Program-made: the position numbers and the translations under genes
Notes under the pieces: model-generated
What the model saw: only the letters and a program-made list of their open reading frames with translations
Databases searched by the model: none
Told to the model about the DNA's origin: nothing
Assembly (NCBI GenBank): GCA_031386985.1
Contig: JANNCV010000026.1
Coordinates: forward strand, 62,001-126,000
DNA from: JANJUB01 sp031386985
Lineage (GTDB): Bacteria > Armatimonadota > Fimbriimonadia > Fimbriimonadales > Fimbriimonadaceae
Direction of reading: 5' to 3'
DNA length: 64,000 nt
In this document: piece by piece, positions 40,520-50,131 of the stretch
Layout of the letters: each line of letters begins with the position of its first letter
How positions within the stretch are numbered: the stretch's first letter is position 1

Positions 40520-41473
40520 ATGAAAGATTTAGAAGCCAAGGAAGTCGGCATAAACGATGTCATCCGAACCAATGACATCATTAGTTCGGATTTGTCGGGG
40601 ATGACGCGTGAGCAGCAGATCATCGCGTTGGCTTCACAAGGGAAAACCGACAAAGAAGTAGGGGTGGTTCTGGGAATTAAACAGAGCTCGGTGGCCACTT
40701 ATTGGGTGCGCGTCCGGAACCGATACGGGGCCGCTTCGCGGTCCGAAGCGATCGCGAGCGTGTTGAATGAAGCCGCCAGGAATCTGCGGCTAGTGATTGA
40801 TCTTAATCCCGATCCGATTGTCGTATCGAGCGTAGGGATGATTATTTACGGAAACCCCGCCGCCGCCCAAATGCTTGGGTGTGCCGATGCTTCCGAGCTC
40901 ATTGGCTACAAAACTCTAGATCTGGTTGATGAGGTGGATCATCCGCGAGTGATAGAGCGAGCTAAAAACGTAGCATCGGGCCAACGAAACGGCGTTGCCA
41001 TCTTTCACGCAACTGGGTTAGATGGTCGAAAGTTGGTTATTGAAAGTTCGAGTGGGCCAGCCACTTGGGAAGGGAAACCAGCGATGATATCTACCGTGCG
41101 GGATCGAACGCGAGAGTTCGAAGCTGAGCGAGAACTTAAGAGAAAGATCGAAGTTTTGGAGGCCTTGGTTGATGGATTGCCTGATCTCATGTTCGTAATG
41201 ACCGCTGATGGTTACTACATTGATATCAGGGAGTGCCAAGAGACGCGGGCGGTTGCCCCTCGTGATGAGCTCTTGGGGCGCCACTATCGGGAGTTTCTGC
41301 CTCCTGAGGTTTCCGCCAAACTCGATGCGGCCTTCGCTCAGTTGTTAACAACGGGTGAAGTCTCTTCCCTCTCTTACGAGATCGAAACCGATGGGGCAGT
41401 GGAGCGATTCGAATCAAAGCTAGCCAGAACCACGGATGGAAACGTACTCATTTTGGTGCGGGTGATGGCGTAG
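40520..41473 (+). CDS. HTH (LuxR-type)-PAS-PAS regulator, paralogue 1
   Basis: 317 aa. A LuxR/GerE helix-turn-helix sits at the N-terminal side (about residues 28-85: MTREQQIIALASQGKTDKEV, then SSVATYWVRVRNRYG). Two PAS domains follow (about 95-205 and 220-317; LNPDPIVVSSVGMIIYGNPA and DGLPDLMFVMTADGYYIDI), separated by a helix EAERELKRKIEVLEALV. No kinase, cyclase or receiver domain is present. The usual LuxR layout puts the HTH last, so this order is reversed. A one-component sensor-regulator is inferred. Confidence 0.85.
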   Translation: MKDLEAKEVGINDVIRTNDIISSDLSGMTREQQIIALASQGKTDKEVGVVLGIKQSSVATYWVRVRNRYGAASRSEAIASVLNEAARNLRLVIDLNPDPIVVSSVGMIIYGNPAAAQMLGCADASELIGYKTLDLVDEVDHPRVIERAKNVASGQRNGVAIFHATGLDGRKLVIESSSGPATWEGKPAMISTVRDRTREFEAERELKRKIEVLEALVDGLPDLMFVMTADGYYIDIRECQETRAVAPRDELLGRHYREFLPPEVSAKLDAAFAQLLTTGEVSSLSYEIETDGAVERFESKLARTTDGNVLILVRVMA

Positions 41474-41546
41474 CCGATTGTCGGGGGTAGTCTTTAAGAA
41501 CCTGTTCACGCATCGCCCAGACGGATAACTGTGCAGGGGAATTTGA

Positions 41547-42497
41547 ATGAAGAATACGGACGCGCTTTCTGCTCCCTCGGAACTCGCCAACGAAGGTGAC
41601 GCGGTTCAAGGTGTGCTAGGGAGCATGACTCGTGAGCAACAGATCCTTGTCCTAGCCTCGCAAGGGAAACCGGACAAGGAAATCTCAGCTATCCTTGGGA
41701 TAAAGTTCAATACTGTCGCAACTTATTGGTCACGAGTTCTCAATCGCTACGGGGCATCTTCTCGCTCAGAGGTTATTGCCATGGTTTTGAATGAGACATT
41801 GCGAAACTATCAGCTCGCGATTGAACAAAGCCCGGAACCAATCATCGTTCTATCGAAGGGGCAAGTGATTTATGCGAATCAAAAAGCAGCAGAACTGACT
41901 GGCTACGAGAGCCCCGCTGCAATGTTGGGTATTAGTGCGTTGGCTTACGTTCACGACGAAGATAGGGCCCTAATTTCGGAGCGAATCGCAACTGTGAACC
42001 GGGGTGAGGCGAACCCCTCTCAGCGGTTTAGAATTGTCCGAAAAAACGGTCAGGTTGTATGGGCCGAAGGGGTCAGCACCCCTACGACATGGGAGGGGAA
42101 ACCCGCTCTGCTCGCGAATTTTCGAGATCGAACTCGGGAGGTTGAGGCAGAATTGCTTCTCAAGCATAGGGTTGACATGCTCGAAGCCTTAGTTGACGGG
42201 TTACCCGATTTGCTTTTTGTGATGTCGCCGGATGGCACCTATCTTGATTTTCGTGAGAGCCAATATGGCCGACCATTCGTGCCAGGCGATCAGTTTCTGG
42301 GGCGTCAATACCGAGAGATTTTGCCTCCGCCCGTTGCGGCAAAATTTGACATTGCATTCCAAGAGCTCATTCGAACAGGAGAAGTTCAGTCTATCTCTTT
42401 CTCGTTTGAACGGGATGGCGCGACGGAGAGTTACAGTGCAAAACTGACGCGAATGACCGATGGAAACGTTCTAATCGTCGTTCGGCAACTCCAGTGA
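41547..42497 (+). CDS. HTH (LuxR-type)-PAS-PAS regulator, paralogue 2
   Basis: 316 aa, the same layout as its neighbour and alignable end to end. The HTH is MTREQQILVLASQGKPDKEI with NTVATYWSRVLNRYG. The PAS regions are QSPEPIIVLSKGQVIYANQ and DGLPDLLFVMSPDGTYLDF, and the end motif is LTRMTDGNVLIVVRQL (LARTTDGNVLILVRVM in paralogue 1). The HTH is the best-conserved part, and the ligand-sensing PAS cores differ more. This suggests duplicated regulators that read the same DNA-site type but sense different signals. Confidence 0.85.
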   Translation: MKNTDALSAPSELANEGDAVQGVLGSMTREQQILVLASQGKPDKEISAILGIKFNTVATYWSRVLNRYGASSRSEVIAMVLNETLRNYQLAIEQSPEPIIVLSKGQVIYANQKAAELTGYESPAAMLGISALAYVHDEDRALISERIATVNRGEANPSQRFRIVRKNGQVVWAEGVSTPTTWEGKPALLANFRDRTREVEAELLLKHRVDMLEALVDGLPDLLFVMSPDGTYLDFRESQYGRPFVPGDQFLGRQYREILPPPVAAKFDIAFQELIRTGEVQSISFSFERDGATESYSAKLTRMTDGNVLIVVRQLQ

Positions 42498-42539
42498 GCC
42501 TTGCTAATTTGCGTCAAGTGTAATTTGCCATACTCAATC

Positions 42540-44657
42540 ATGCGAAACCTCGGCTTGCTGTTAATGCTACTTTCTACCTTGGCATCCTCCCAAATGAACT
42601 ACCCCCAATCTAAGCGCGTTGACTTAAAGGAGACCCATCACGGAATTGAAGTTGCCGATCCTTATCGCTGGTTGGAGGAAGATTCGGAGGATACAAAGGC
42701 ATGGGTTACTGCGCAAAGTGAGTTCACCAATGACTACTTAGCCGCTCTGCCGTATCGCTCAGAAATTTCCGGGCGCCTCCGGGGACTGATAAACTATGAA
42801 CGATTTACCGTGCCCAGCAAGGCCGGCGGACGTTACTTTTATTCTCGTAACGATGGCCTGCAGAATCAGTCGGTGCTCTACGTTGCTTCTTCGCTCAAAG
42901 GGACACCAAGGGTTTTGCTCGATCCGAACAAACTGAGCGACGATGGCACGGTTGCGCTTTCCGGAATAGATATCAGCGAATCGGGTCGTTTTATGGCGTA
43001 CGGCACCAGCGCAAGTGGCTCGGATTGGCAAGAGTGGCATGTGCGTGACGTAAACACAGGGAAAGATCTTGGTGATCACATCCGGTGGGTTAAGTTTTCG
43101 GGAGCAAGTTTCACCAAAGATGACAAAGGGTTTTTCTATTCCCGCTACGATGAGCCCAAGGGCCAGGCCATGCAGGATCAGAATTACTATCAAAAGCTCT
43201 ACTATCACCGGATTGGAACTCCGCAAGCGCGGGATATTCTGATTTACGAGCGCAAGGATCAGCGCGAATGGGGTTTTGACGGCACGGTTTCGGACGACGG
43301 CCGCTATCTCATCATCTCCGTTTGGCAGGGGACTTTGCCCGAGAATCGCGTTTATGTCGCCGATATTTCAAAGGGAGTGGTGGCTTCGCCGAAGGTTGTC
43401 AAGCTGTTTGATAAGCGCGACGCCTCTTACGCATACTTGGGCAATATTGGTAAGAAGTTCTACTTCCAGACGAACCTGAAAGCCCCCTTTAGCCGCGTAA
43501 TCGCCGCGGATTTGGGCTCTGGCACAGTGAAAACGATTATTCCTCAGTCGAAGGACGCGATGGACGGAGTTTCTATGGTGGGTGGGAGAATTATCGCCCA
43601 ATATTTGCACGATGCCAGTAGCCTGGTGAAGGTTTTTACTCCTGCGGGCAAGGAACTTGTCCGAGGAGTAGCCCTGCCGGGAATCGGTTCAGTTGGCGGG
43701 TTTGGCGGGCGCTTCGATGACTCGGAGACGTTTTACAGTTTTGCGAGTTATACGAGTCCAACCACGATCTATCGTTATGATGTTAAGACGGGAGAATCAA
43801 CCGTTTTCCGAAAGCCGAACGTAAAGTTCAATGCTCTAGAATTTGAAACGAAACAGGTCTTCGCGCGGAGTAAAGATGGGACTCGTGTGCCGATTTTTGT
43901 TACGGGCCGTAAGGGATTCAAGCTGAACGGGTTGAATCCCACTTTGATGTATGGTTACGGCGGATTCAATGCGAACACGACTCCCCGCTTCTCCGCAATA
44001 ACCCTCTCTTGGCTTGAAATGGGCGGGCTCTATGCCGATGTGGTTCTGCGAGGTGGGACGGAGTACGGGGAAGCGTGGCACCGAGCCGGAATGCTTCATA
44101 AGAAGCAAAACGTGTTCGACGATTTCATCGCCGCCGGCGAATTTTTGATTCGGGAGCGGTTCACTTCCGCCCCGAAACTCGCAATCCATGGGGCTTCAAA
44201 TGGGGGGCTCTTGGTGGGGGCTTGCATTACGCAGCGGCCCGAACTCTTCGGAGCTGCTTTGCCGGCCGTCGGGGTTATGGATATGCTTCGCTTCCAGAAG
44301 TTCACCATCGGCTGGGCCTGGCAAGGCGAGTATGGATATCCCGAAAGAGATGCCGCCGATTTCAAGTATATGCTTGGCTACTCACCTTATCACAACTTGA
44401 AATCGGGAACGAAATATCCGCCGACTTTGATCACGACCGCCGATCACGACGATCGGGTGGTTCCCGCTCATAGTTTCAAGTTCGCCGCTGCGATTCAGCA
44501 CGCTCAAGCCGGGGACGCGCCTGTCTTGATAAGGATTGAAACCAAGGCCGGCCACGGCGCGGGCAAACCGATCACCAAGGTGATCGAGGAGTGGGCCGAC
44601 CAATACGCGTTTCTGGTGAAACATCTTGGATTCAAACCAAACCTCCCCGACGGATAA
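42540..44657 (+). CDS. Prolyl oligopeptidase (S9A), exported
   Basis: 705 aa from ATG 42540, which gives a clean signal peptide (MRNLGLLLMLLSTLASS). The N-terminal propeller begins with the POP signature VDLKETHHGIEVADPYRWLEED. The alpha/beta hydrolase domain has YGYGGFNANTTPRFS, LRGGTEYGEAWHRAG, the nucleophile motif HGASNGGLLVGA (GxSNGG), the Asp in TTADHDDRVVPAHSF and the His in KAGHGAGKP. It cleaves short proline-containing peptides. The next gene starts 32 nt before its stop. Confidence 0.94.
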   Translation: MRNLGLLLMLLSTLASSQMNYPQSKRVDLKETHHGIEVADPYRWLEEDSEDTKAWVTAQSEFTNDYLAALPYRSEISGRLRGLINYERFTVPSKAGGRYFYSRNDGLQNQSVLYVASSLKGTPRVLLDPNKLSDDGTVALSGIDISESGRFMAYGTSASGSDWQEWHVRDVNTGKDLGDHIRWVKFSGASFTKDDKGFFYSRYDEPKGQAMQDQNYYQKLYYHRIGTPQARDILIYERKDQREWGFDGTVSDDGRYLIISVWQGTLPENRVYVADISKGVVASPKVVKLFDKRDASYAYLGNIGKKFYFQTNLKAPFSRVIAADLGSGTVKTIIPQSKDAMDGVSMVGGRIIAQYLHDASSLVKVFTPAGKELVRGVALPGIGSVGGFGGRFDDSETFYSFASYTSPTTIYRYDVKTGESTVFRKPNVKFNALEFETKQVFARSKDGTRVPIFVTGRKGFKLNGLNPTLMYGYGGFNANTTPRFSAITLSWLEMGGLYADVVLRGGTEYGEAWHRAGMLHKKQNVFDDFIAAGEFLIRERFTSAPKLAIHGASNGGLLVGACITQRPELFGAALPAVGVMDMLRFQKFTIGWAWQGEYGYPERDAADFKYMLGYSPYHNLKSGTKYPPTLITTADHDDRVVPAHSFKFAAAIQHAQAGDAPVLIRIETKAGHGAGKPITKVIEEWADQYAFLVKHLGFKPNLPDG

Positions 44658-45474
44658 TCCCGAGTTTGAGGCCGTCGCACGAAAGAAGAAGCGGCGGAAG
44701 CGGCGGATCGTGGTTTATGGCTCTTTTGTAGGGTTGATTTGGGGCGCGTATGTTTTTCAGCCGGTGGAATTTGATTTCTTCAAGCGAAAGCTACCGCCAA
44801 AATCCGTTGTTGACCCTTCATCGCAAGTCCTCTTCAGGAAAGGGACCCGCGTTATGGTCGTAGTCGCCCACCCCGACGATAGCGAATTCTACATCGCGGG
44901 CACACTGCTTTCGCTTCAGAAGAGCGGAGCCGAAATTTATCAACTGTTGCATACGGATGGTGACAAGGCTTACTACTTCTGGGCCGATAACTCGGCCCTC
45001 CGCGAAATCAGGCGGGCCGAGCAACGCACGGCTTCAGCCCAATATGGAGTGAAGGAACTCCGGTTCTTAGGTTATCCTGATGGGCGTTTGCGCCGCAATT
45101 CCGACACTTTGACCGCCACGAAGAAAGCGATTCAGGATTGGAAGCCCGACTACATCCTCTGCATGGATAGCGCCTACCCGCCCCGCGCCAGCCACCAAGA
45201 CCACCGCCGCTCTGGCGAACTAGCCGAAGAGGCGGTCCGGGCTTTGGGCTGGAAGGGATGGCTGCTGCGGTATAGCTCAATGGCTCCGAACTACGTGGTA
45301 AATGTGGATAAGGTGATCGACCAGCGCATCGCCTCGCTGGCTATTCACAAGAGCCAGTTTTTTGGGGAGAAACTGAAGCGGATTCAAGCCCACCTAACCG
45401 ACAGCGCCGTCGAGCAAGCCAGTGACGCAGGCTTCACCTATGGCGAAGCGTTTCGGGCGGAGCGGTTGAAGTAA
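44626..45474 (+). CDS. Membrane-anchored PIG-L/LmbE-family deacetylase
   Basis: 282 aa from a TTG inside the end of the peptidase gene. One membrane segment (about 27-46) after a Lys/Arg-rich stretch is followed by the PIG-L zinc motif VVVAHPDDSEFYIAG (HPDD) and YPDGRLRR. A third ligand is in ASHQDHRRSGELAEEAV (HxDH). Family members remove acetyl groups from N-acetylglucosamine-type sugars. The target here is unknown, and with the anchor it probably acts at the cell surface. Confidence 0.9.
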   Translation: MDSNQTSPTDNPEFEAVARKKKRRKRRIVVYGSFVGLIWGAYVFQPVEFDFFKRKLPPKSVVDPSSQVLFRKGTRVMVVVAHPDDSEFYIAGTLLSLQKSGAEIYQLLHTDGDKAYYFWADNSALREIRRAEQRTASAQYGVKELRFLGYPDGRLRRNSDTLTATKKAIQDWKPDYILCMDSAYPPRASHQDHRRSGELAEEAVRALGWKGWLLRYSSMAPNYVVNVDKVIDQRIASLAIHKSQFFGEKLKRIQAHLTDSAVEQASDAGFTYGEAFRAERLK

Positions 45475-45713
45475 GGACGTAACGATCTCATCTCGGTGAT
45501 CCGACCGACTCCAGCACTCGCGGGGATGGCTGGCAACTCTTCAAAGTGCAACTTCTACTCCTGCACAGAACCCCAGGTCTTCGAAGCTAGGGCTATCGCG
45601 CTTTGACCTCTTCGAGGTCGGAAGGCGTCCGGCATGAGAACGGCGATTTTACAACAAATGCGGCTTGGGCCATAACCCGCCATGTACACACGATCCGATC
45701 GGCTTTGGGCAAA

Positions 45714-45899
45714 CTAATCCGGTTCTGACTTTTTCGCGGCCCGGCGCGCCATACGTTCGCTGATCCAAAAGTGTAGCTGTGATGCGATAAGCATGGCAAT
45801 TGGGAAGCCGCAAAGGAGAAGGACGACCTGAAGCGGGCCTGGTTTGACCAAGTTGCCAACGACGATCGCATCGACTCCAAAAAAGAGGGCAACCAGCAA
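45714..45899 (-). CDS. Small two-pass membrane protein
   Basis: 61 aa from a TTG (frame open slightly further). Two hydrophobic segments (LLVALFFGVDAIVVGNLV and VVLLLCGFPIAMLIA) are followed by a basic tail ERMARRAAKKSEPD. It lies 25 nt downstream of the oxidoreductase gene on the same strand. The hydrophobic profile and positive-inside tail support it. No family was recognised. The plus-strand spacer 45475-45713 shows nothing else. Confidence 0.5.
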   Translation of the reverse strand: MLVALFFGVDAIVVGNLVKPGPLQVVLLLCGFPIAMLIASQLHFWISERMARRAAKKSEPD

Positions 45900-45924
45900 T
45901 CGCCACTGTAGAGTGGGCAGGCTC

Positions 45925-47238
45925 CTACACCGCCCAGCCCGGTTCGAAGGCGGGTTTGATTAGGCTATCGAACTCGTCCGTTCCCTTCACCTTCATCTTC
46001 TTGGCGTCCCAATCCAGCTTCGGCCCATCGGCCCAAATAGCCAGATTGCCCAACAGTACGGTCTCCGTTAGAGGACCGCTATAGAAGGGGATGTTAGAAA
46101 CGGCGGGAACGCCGCCCATCGCGGCGCGCGCGAACTCGGCCATGTGACCGGGTGATTCGTCTATCTGGATGTCAGGAATCGTGCCGCCGCCGATTAGCCG
46201 GAACGTGTTGTTGCTTTCATCAGGGGCGTAGATCGTGCCTTTCTCGCAAACGACAATCGAACCGTTGCCGCCGTAGGTTTCGCCGGGGCAGAGGGCAGGG
46301 TCGGGACGTTTGCCGCCGTCGTGCCAAGTTAGCTTGACCGGGCCGCGGTTCTTGTTAGCGGCAAACTCGTAGTCAACAATGCTCCATGCCGGGAAGCTAT
46401 CGCGATTGTGACCGCTAGTCTTGGCTTGCACTGAAATCGGATCGCGCAAATCGAGACCCATAAAGCTCATGTTGAAAATATGGCAACCCATATCGCCAAG
46501 GGCACCCGTGCCAAAGTCCCACCAGCCTCGCCATGCGAAGGGAACATATTTATCTGAGTAAGCCCGAAGCGGGCGGGGGCCGAGCCAGAGCTTGAAATCA
46601 ATATGCTTGGGCGCGAGCTGAGCATCGGGTCGCTCCACACCTTGACCCCACCATCCGGCGGCCCGGTCGGTCCACAGGTGCACTTCCTTCACGGCGCCAA
46701 AGGTTCCCGCACGCAGGTGAGCAGCAGCCCGCCGCATGGGGCTATATGACGTGCTCTGGTTGCCCATTTGGGTTGCAACTTTGCTTTCACGGGCGATGCG
46801 CTGGAGTTGCCGGGATTCCCAAATTGTGCGAGTAAGGGGCTTTTCGGTATAGCAGTGCAAGCCGTATCGCATCGCCATCGCCGAAGCGGGGGCGTGATGA
46901 TGATCGGGAGTGCTGATGATCACCGCGTCCATCTGGTTATGCAGGGTTTCGAGCATGATGCGATAGTCATCAAACGTTGAAGCCCTGGGATACTCTTCCA
47001 TTCCCTTGGCCCGATCCTTGGCGTTAACATCGCATAGAGCGACAATATCACCGTGCTGGGCGGCCTGTTCCATTCCGCTCCAACCCTTGCCCCCGACACC
47101 AATAATGCCGATCCTAAGGCGATCACTCTTGCTACGCTTGCTTTGCGATGCTTCTGAGTGAACTCCCGCTAGTCCAAGGCCAATCGCTCCAATTGTTGCG
47201 CCCTTAAGCACATCTCGACGTGAAATACTGTTTGACAT
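45925..47238 (-). CDS. Gfo/Idh/MocA-family oxidoreductase with Tat signal
   Basis: 437 aa from ATG 47238, chosen because it places a Tat signal (SISRRDVLKGATIGAIGLGL) at the N-terminus. The Rossmann domain has IGIIGVGGKG, DIVALCDVN and AVIISTPDHHH. The catalytic EKPL motif (CYTEKPLTRTI) follows, and a C-terminal beta-sheet domain carries GDMGCHIFN. Such exported members act on sugars or sugar acids with tightly bound NAD(P). The substrate is unknown. It diverges from the E1 gene, with about 50 bp between starts. Confidence 0.9.
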   Translation of the reverse strand: MSNSISRRDVLKGATIGAIGLGLAGVHSEASQSKRSKSDRLRIGIIGVGGKGWSGMEQAAQHGDIVALCDVNAKDRAKGMEEYPRASTFDDYRIMLETLHNQMDAVIISTPDHHHAPASAMAMRYGLHCYTEKPLTRTIWESRQLQRIARESKVATQMGNQSTSYSPMRRAAAHLRAGTFGAVKEVHLWTDRAAGWWGQGVERPDAQLAPKHIDFKLWLGPRPLRAYSDKYVPFAWRGWWDFGTGALGDMGCHIFNMSFMGLDLRDPISVQAKTSGHNRDSFPAWSIVDYEFAANKNRGPVKLTWHDGGKRPDPALCPGETYGGNGSIVVCEKGTIYAPDESNNTFRLIGGGTIPDIQIDESPGHMAEFARAAMGGVPAVSNIPFYSGPLTETVLLGNLAIWADGPKLDWDAKKMKVKGTDEFDSLIKPAFEPGWAV

Positions 47239-47289
47239 ATCCGTTTTGAAGTTTAGCCCAAAATGTGGCGCGCCATTTGCGGGTAGGTT

Positions 47290-49263
47290 ATGAGCGTGCC
47301 CCTTTCTCAATCAGACCTCCTCTCTATCTACCGCCAAATGGCCCTTATGCGCGCTTTTGAAGACTGCTTGTTAGCCCAAAGTCAAGCGGGGAATTTGCGT
47401 GGTTCGCTTCATTTGGCTACTGGACAAGAAGCCATGCCCGCCGTCGTCGGTCATGTTTTGCGAAAAAGTGATTGCATAACCGTGACCTATCGGGGCCACG
47501 GCTACGTGATCGCGAAAGGCTGCGATCTGAAGCTAGTTTTGGCTGAAATTTTGGGTCGCAAGACCGGATTGTGCAAAGGCAAGGGCGGCAAGATGCACTT
47601 GTTTGACCCTGAAAATGGGCTCTTGGGAGCAAACGGAATCGTTGCGGGCGGGATTCCAACCGCTATTGGCGCGGCCCTCTCGGCCCAGCTAAGGGGTACC
47701 GATGAGATAGCTCTAACCGTTTTTGGGGATGGCGCATTGAACCAGGGAGCGGCTCATGAATCGCTGAACATCGCCGGGCTCTACAAGCTGCCAATGATTT
47801 TTCTTTGCGAAAACAATCTGTACGCCGAAATGACGCCTTTAAATTCGAGTAGCGGGCAAACGGACTTGGCTTCTCGCGCGGCTGGCTATGGATTTGAAGG
47901 GATTCGGGTGGACGGGAATGATGTCGTAGCATTTCACGCTGTGCTTGATGCGGCGGTAGAAAAGGCTCGCAAAGGCGGTGGTCCAACCTTGATTGAGGCG
48001 ATGACCTATCGAACGTGCGGTCATTACCAGCTTGATCCGGGGACAACTTATCGTTCGCGGGAGGAGGTGGCGGAATGGGAAGCCAAGTCGCCCATGAAGC
48101 GTTTGGCGACTTTACTTGCCAAGTCAGTTCCTCCCAGTTCGCGGGAGGAGTTGGCTGAGCTTGAGGCTTCCGCACTTGCGGACATTGACGGTGCCTTGGC
48201 TTTTGCGCTGGGTTCTCCGTTTTTAGAAGAGGAAGAGGCGGAACGGGGAGTGTTCGTTTCTGCTAACACCCCGGCGGTTTCATCTGGCGCGGAAGCGAAG
48301 ATGACCTTTTCGGCGGCGGTGAAGTCAGCGATTTCTCAAGAAATGAAGCGGGACGAACGTGTGGTTTTGTTTGGCGAGGATGTTGCCCACCACGGCGGAA
48401 TGTTCCAAGTTACGAAGGGTCTGCTCGATGAGTTTGGGCCGAAGCGGGTGTTTGATACGCCGATTTCCGAAGCCGGGTTTTTGGGAATGGGGTTAGGGGC
48501 GGCTCTCACTGGTTTCCGACCCGTGATCGAGCTCATGTTTTTTGATTTTTCGCTCGTGGCAATGGATCAAATTTTCAACCAGATCGCGAAGACTACGTAT
48601 ATGTCTGGCGGCCTAAAGTTGCCATTAACGATCCGAACTCAGGGCGGCGGCTATAAGGGGGCAGCGGCGCAGCACTCACAAATGTTGGAAGCCCTATTCG
48701 TTCACATGCCCGGAATCAAAGTCGTTACCGCCTCGAGTCCGGCCGATGCGAAGGGGCTCTTGGCCGCGGCGATTCGGGATGACAACCCGGTCTTGTTCAT
48801 CGAGCACAAGCAGCTCTATCCAACCGAGGGGCTGGTCCCTTCCCAGGAATGTGTTGGTCAAATCGGCTCGGCCTCAGTGCTCCGAACCGGCAAGGATTTG
48901 ACGATTTGCTCCTATTCCTGGACCGCTCAACAATCGCTAGAGGCGGCGGAGCAGTTGGCTACAGAAGGGATTGAGGCGGAAGTGATTGACCTTCGAACTT
49001 TGAATCCGCTCGACTTTACGACTGTAAGAAATTCACTCGAAAAAACTCACCGCCTCATGATCGCTCATGAAGGGCACTTGCGGTGTGGGATCGGGGCCGA
49101 CCTCGCCGCTCAGCTTCAAGAGCACTGCTTCGACGAACTCGACGCTCCCATTTTAAGGGTCGGGGCGTCCGATGTTCCAATACCGTTTGCCAAGCACTTG
49201 GAAGATATTGTTCTGCCGAGCGCGAGCAAGATTGCGGCCAAGGCAAGGGAGTTGATGCGATGA
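47290..49263 (+). CDS. Fused E1 alpha-beta subunit of a 2-oxoacid (pyruvate/acetoin-type) dehydrogenase
   Basis: 657 aa joining both E1 halves that are usually separate. The alpha part (about 1-320) has MALMRAFEDCLL, VTYRGHGYVIAKG, GGKMHLF and the thiamine diphosphate motif VFGDGALNQGAAHESLNIA...ENN. The beta part (about 335-657) has VVLFGEDVAHHGGMFQVT, FDTPISEAGFLGMGLGAAL, ELMFFDFSLVAMDQI and IDLRTLNPLDFTTV. It decarboxylates a 2-oxoacid or acetoin and passes the acyl group to an E2. No E2 or E3 is nearby. The SDR gene overlaps its stop, so the pair may work on related carbonyl compounds. Confidence 0.92.
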   Translation: MSVPLSQSDLLSIYRQMALMRAFEDCLLAQSQAGNLRGSLHLATGQEAMPAVVGHVLRKSDCITVTYRGHGYVIAKGCDLKLVLAEILGRKTGLCKGKGGKMHLFDPENGLLGANGIVAGGIPTAIGAALSAQLRGTDEIALTVFGDGALNQGAAHESLNIAGLYKLPMIFLCENNLYAEMTPLNSSSGQTDLASRAAGYGFEGIRVDGNDVVAFHAVLDAAVEKARKGGGPTLIEAMTYRTCGHYQLDPGTTYRSREEVAEWEAKSPMKRLATLLAKSVPPSSREELAELEASALADIDGALAFALGSPFLEEEEAERGVFVSANTPAVSSGAEAKMTFSAAVKSAISQEMKRDERVVLFGEDVAHHGGMFQVTKGLLDEFGPKRVFDTPISEAGFLGMGLGAALTGFRPVIELMFFDFSLVAMDQIFNQIAKTTYMSGGLKLPLTIRTQGGGYKGAAAQHSQMLEALFVHMPGIKVVTASSPADAKGLLAAAIRDDNPVLFIEHKQLYPTEGLVPSQECVGQIGSASVLRTGKDLTICSYSWTAQQSLEAAEQLATEGIEAEVIDLRTLNPLDFTTVRNSLEKTHRLMIAHEGHLRCGIGADLAAQLQEHCFDELDAPILRVGASDVPIPFAKHLEDIVLPSASKIAAKARELMR

Positions 49264-49967
49264 CGGCGATTGTCACCGGCGCGGCCCAGGGGATTGGAGC
49301 CGCAATTGCTACAAAACTGGAAGAAGAAGGATACCGCGTTGCCCGGTGTGATTTGAATCCAATTTCGGCTTATTCGCTGAATGTTAGCGATGTTTCGGCT
49401 CATGAGTCAGTGTTAAGCCAGATCAAGAGCGACCTCGGCGAAGTGACCGCCCTGGTAAATGCCGCCGGAATTTGCACAACCCAAACCATTGATCAAATCA
49501 CGCCCGAGGGTTGGGCCCAAACGTTTGCCGTTAACGTCCAAGGAGCCTTCTTCCTGAGCCGCTCGTGCGCCAACAGAATGGCACCGGGCGGCGCCATCGT
49601 GAACATCGCCAGCGTTAGCGGATTCCTCCCGAAACTTGAACAGATAGACTACGGCGCATCAAAGGCGGCATTGGTCAGTATTACGCGTTCGCTTGCCTTA
49701 GTTTATGGGCCAAAAGGGATCAGGGTGAACGCCGTCGCGCCGGGGGTGATTGACACGCCCCTAACTCAGTCCATTTCCAACCAAAGGGCCAAGTTAAGGG
49801 GCGTTTCACCAGGAGAAACCCTCGCCCCAGTTCTCGGCGCAACTCCTTTGCGAAGGATGGGTGAAGCCGAAGAAGTCGCCGATCTTGTCGCCTACCTCTT
49901 AAGCGAGAGCGCCAGCTTCGTTACTGGTCAAACGATTAACGTTTGCGGCGGCTTTTTGATGCGCTAG
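49260..49967 (+). CDS. Short-chain dehydrogenase/reductase
   Basis: 235 aa from the ATG overlapping the upstream TGA (ATGA); the frame is open far into the E1 gene but only this start fits the SDR fold. Motifs: TGAAQGIG (cofactor), NAAG, NIASVSGF (catalytic Ser), YGASKAALV (catalytic Tyr and Lys), VNAVAPGVIDTPL, and the C-terminal SFVTGQTINVCGG. A classical SDR using NAD(P). Coupling to the E1 gene suggests a carbonyl or diol substrate, for example acetoin-like, but this is inference. Confidence 0.92.
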   Translation: MTAIVTGAAQGIGAAIATKLEEEGYRVARCDLNPISAYSLNVSDVSAHESVLSQIKSDLGEVTALVNAAGICTTQTIDQITPEGWAQTFAVNVQGAFFLSRSCANRMAPGGAIVNIASVSGFLPKLEQIDYGASKAALVSITRSLALVYGPKGIRVNAVAPGVIDTPLTQSISNQRAKLRGVSPGETLAPVLGATPLRRMGEAEEVADLVAYLLSESASFVTGQTINVCGGFLMR

Positions 49968-50131
49968 ATCGCTTTGGAGCAGGTTGTGGAGTCGTTCTCC
50001 AATCCTTCATTTCTGTAAGCTGAATGGCGAGGGCATCGGGAGCATCACAACTCCCCCATCATACATCCCCAAAAAGCGTTCATAACTTTTATACGATTGA
50101 GTTGGTTCGAATCTCGGTATGCTTTTGAGTA

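Noticed and set aside
45649..45906. 85-aa minus-strand frame overlapping the small membrane protein at 45714-45899
   Set aside because: It is Arg/Pro/Cys-rich without a fold signature, whereas the other frame gives two clean membrane segments and a basic tail.
49083..49259. N-terminal extension of the SDR frame
   Set aside because: It overlaps the conserved end of the E1 gene. The SDR fold starts exactly at the ATG overlapping the E1 stop.
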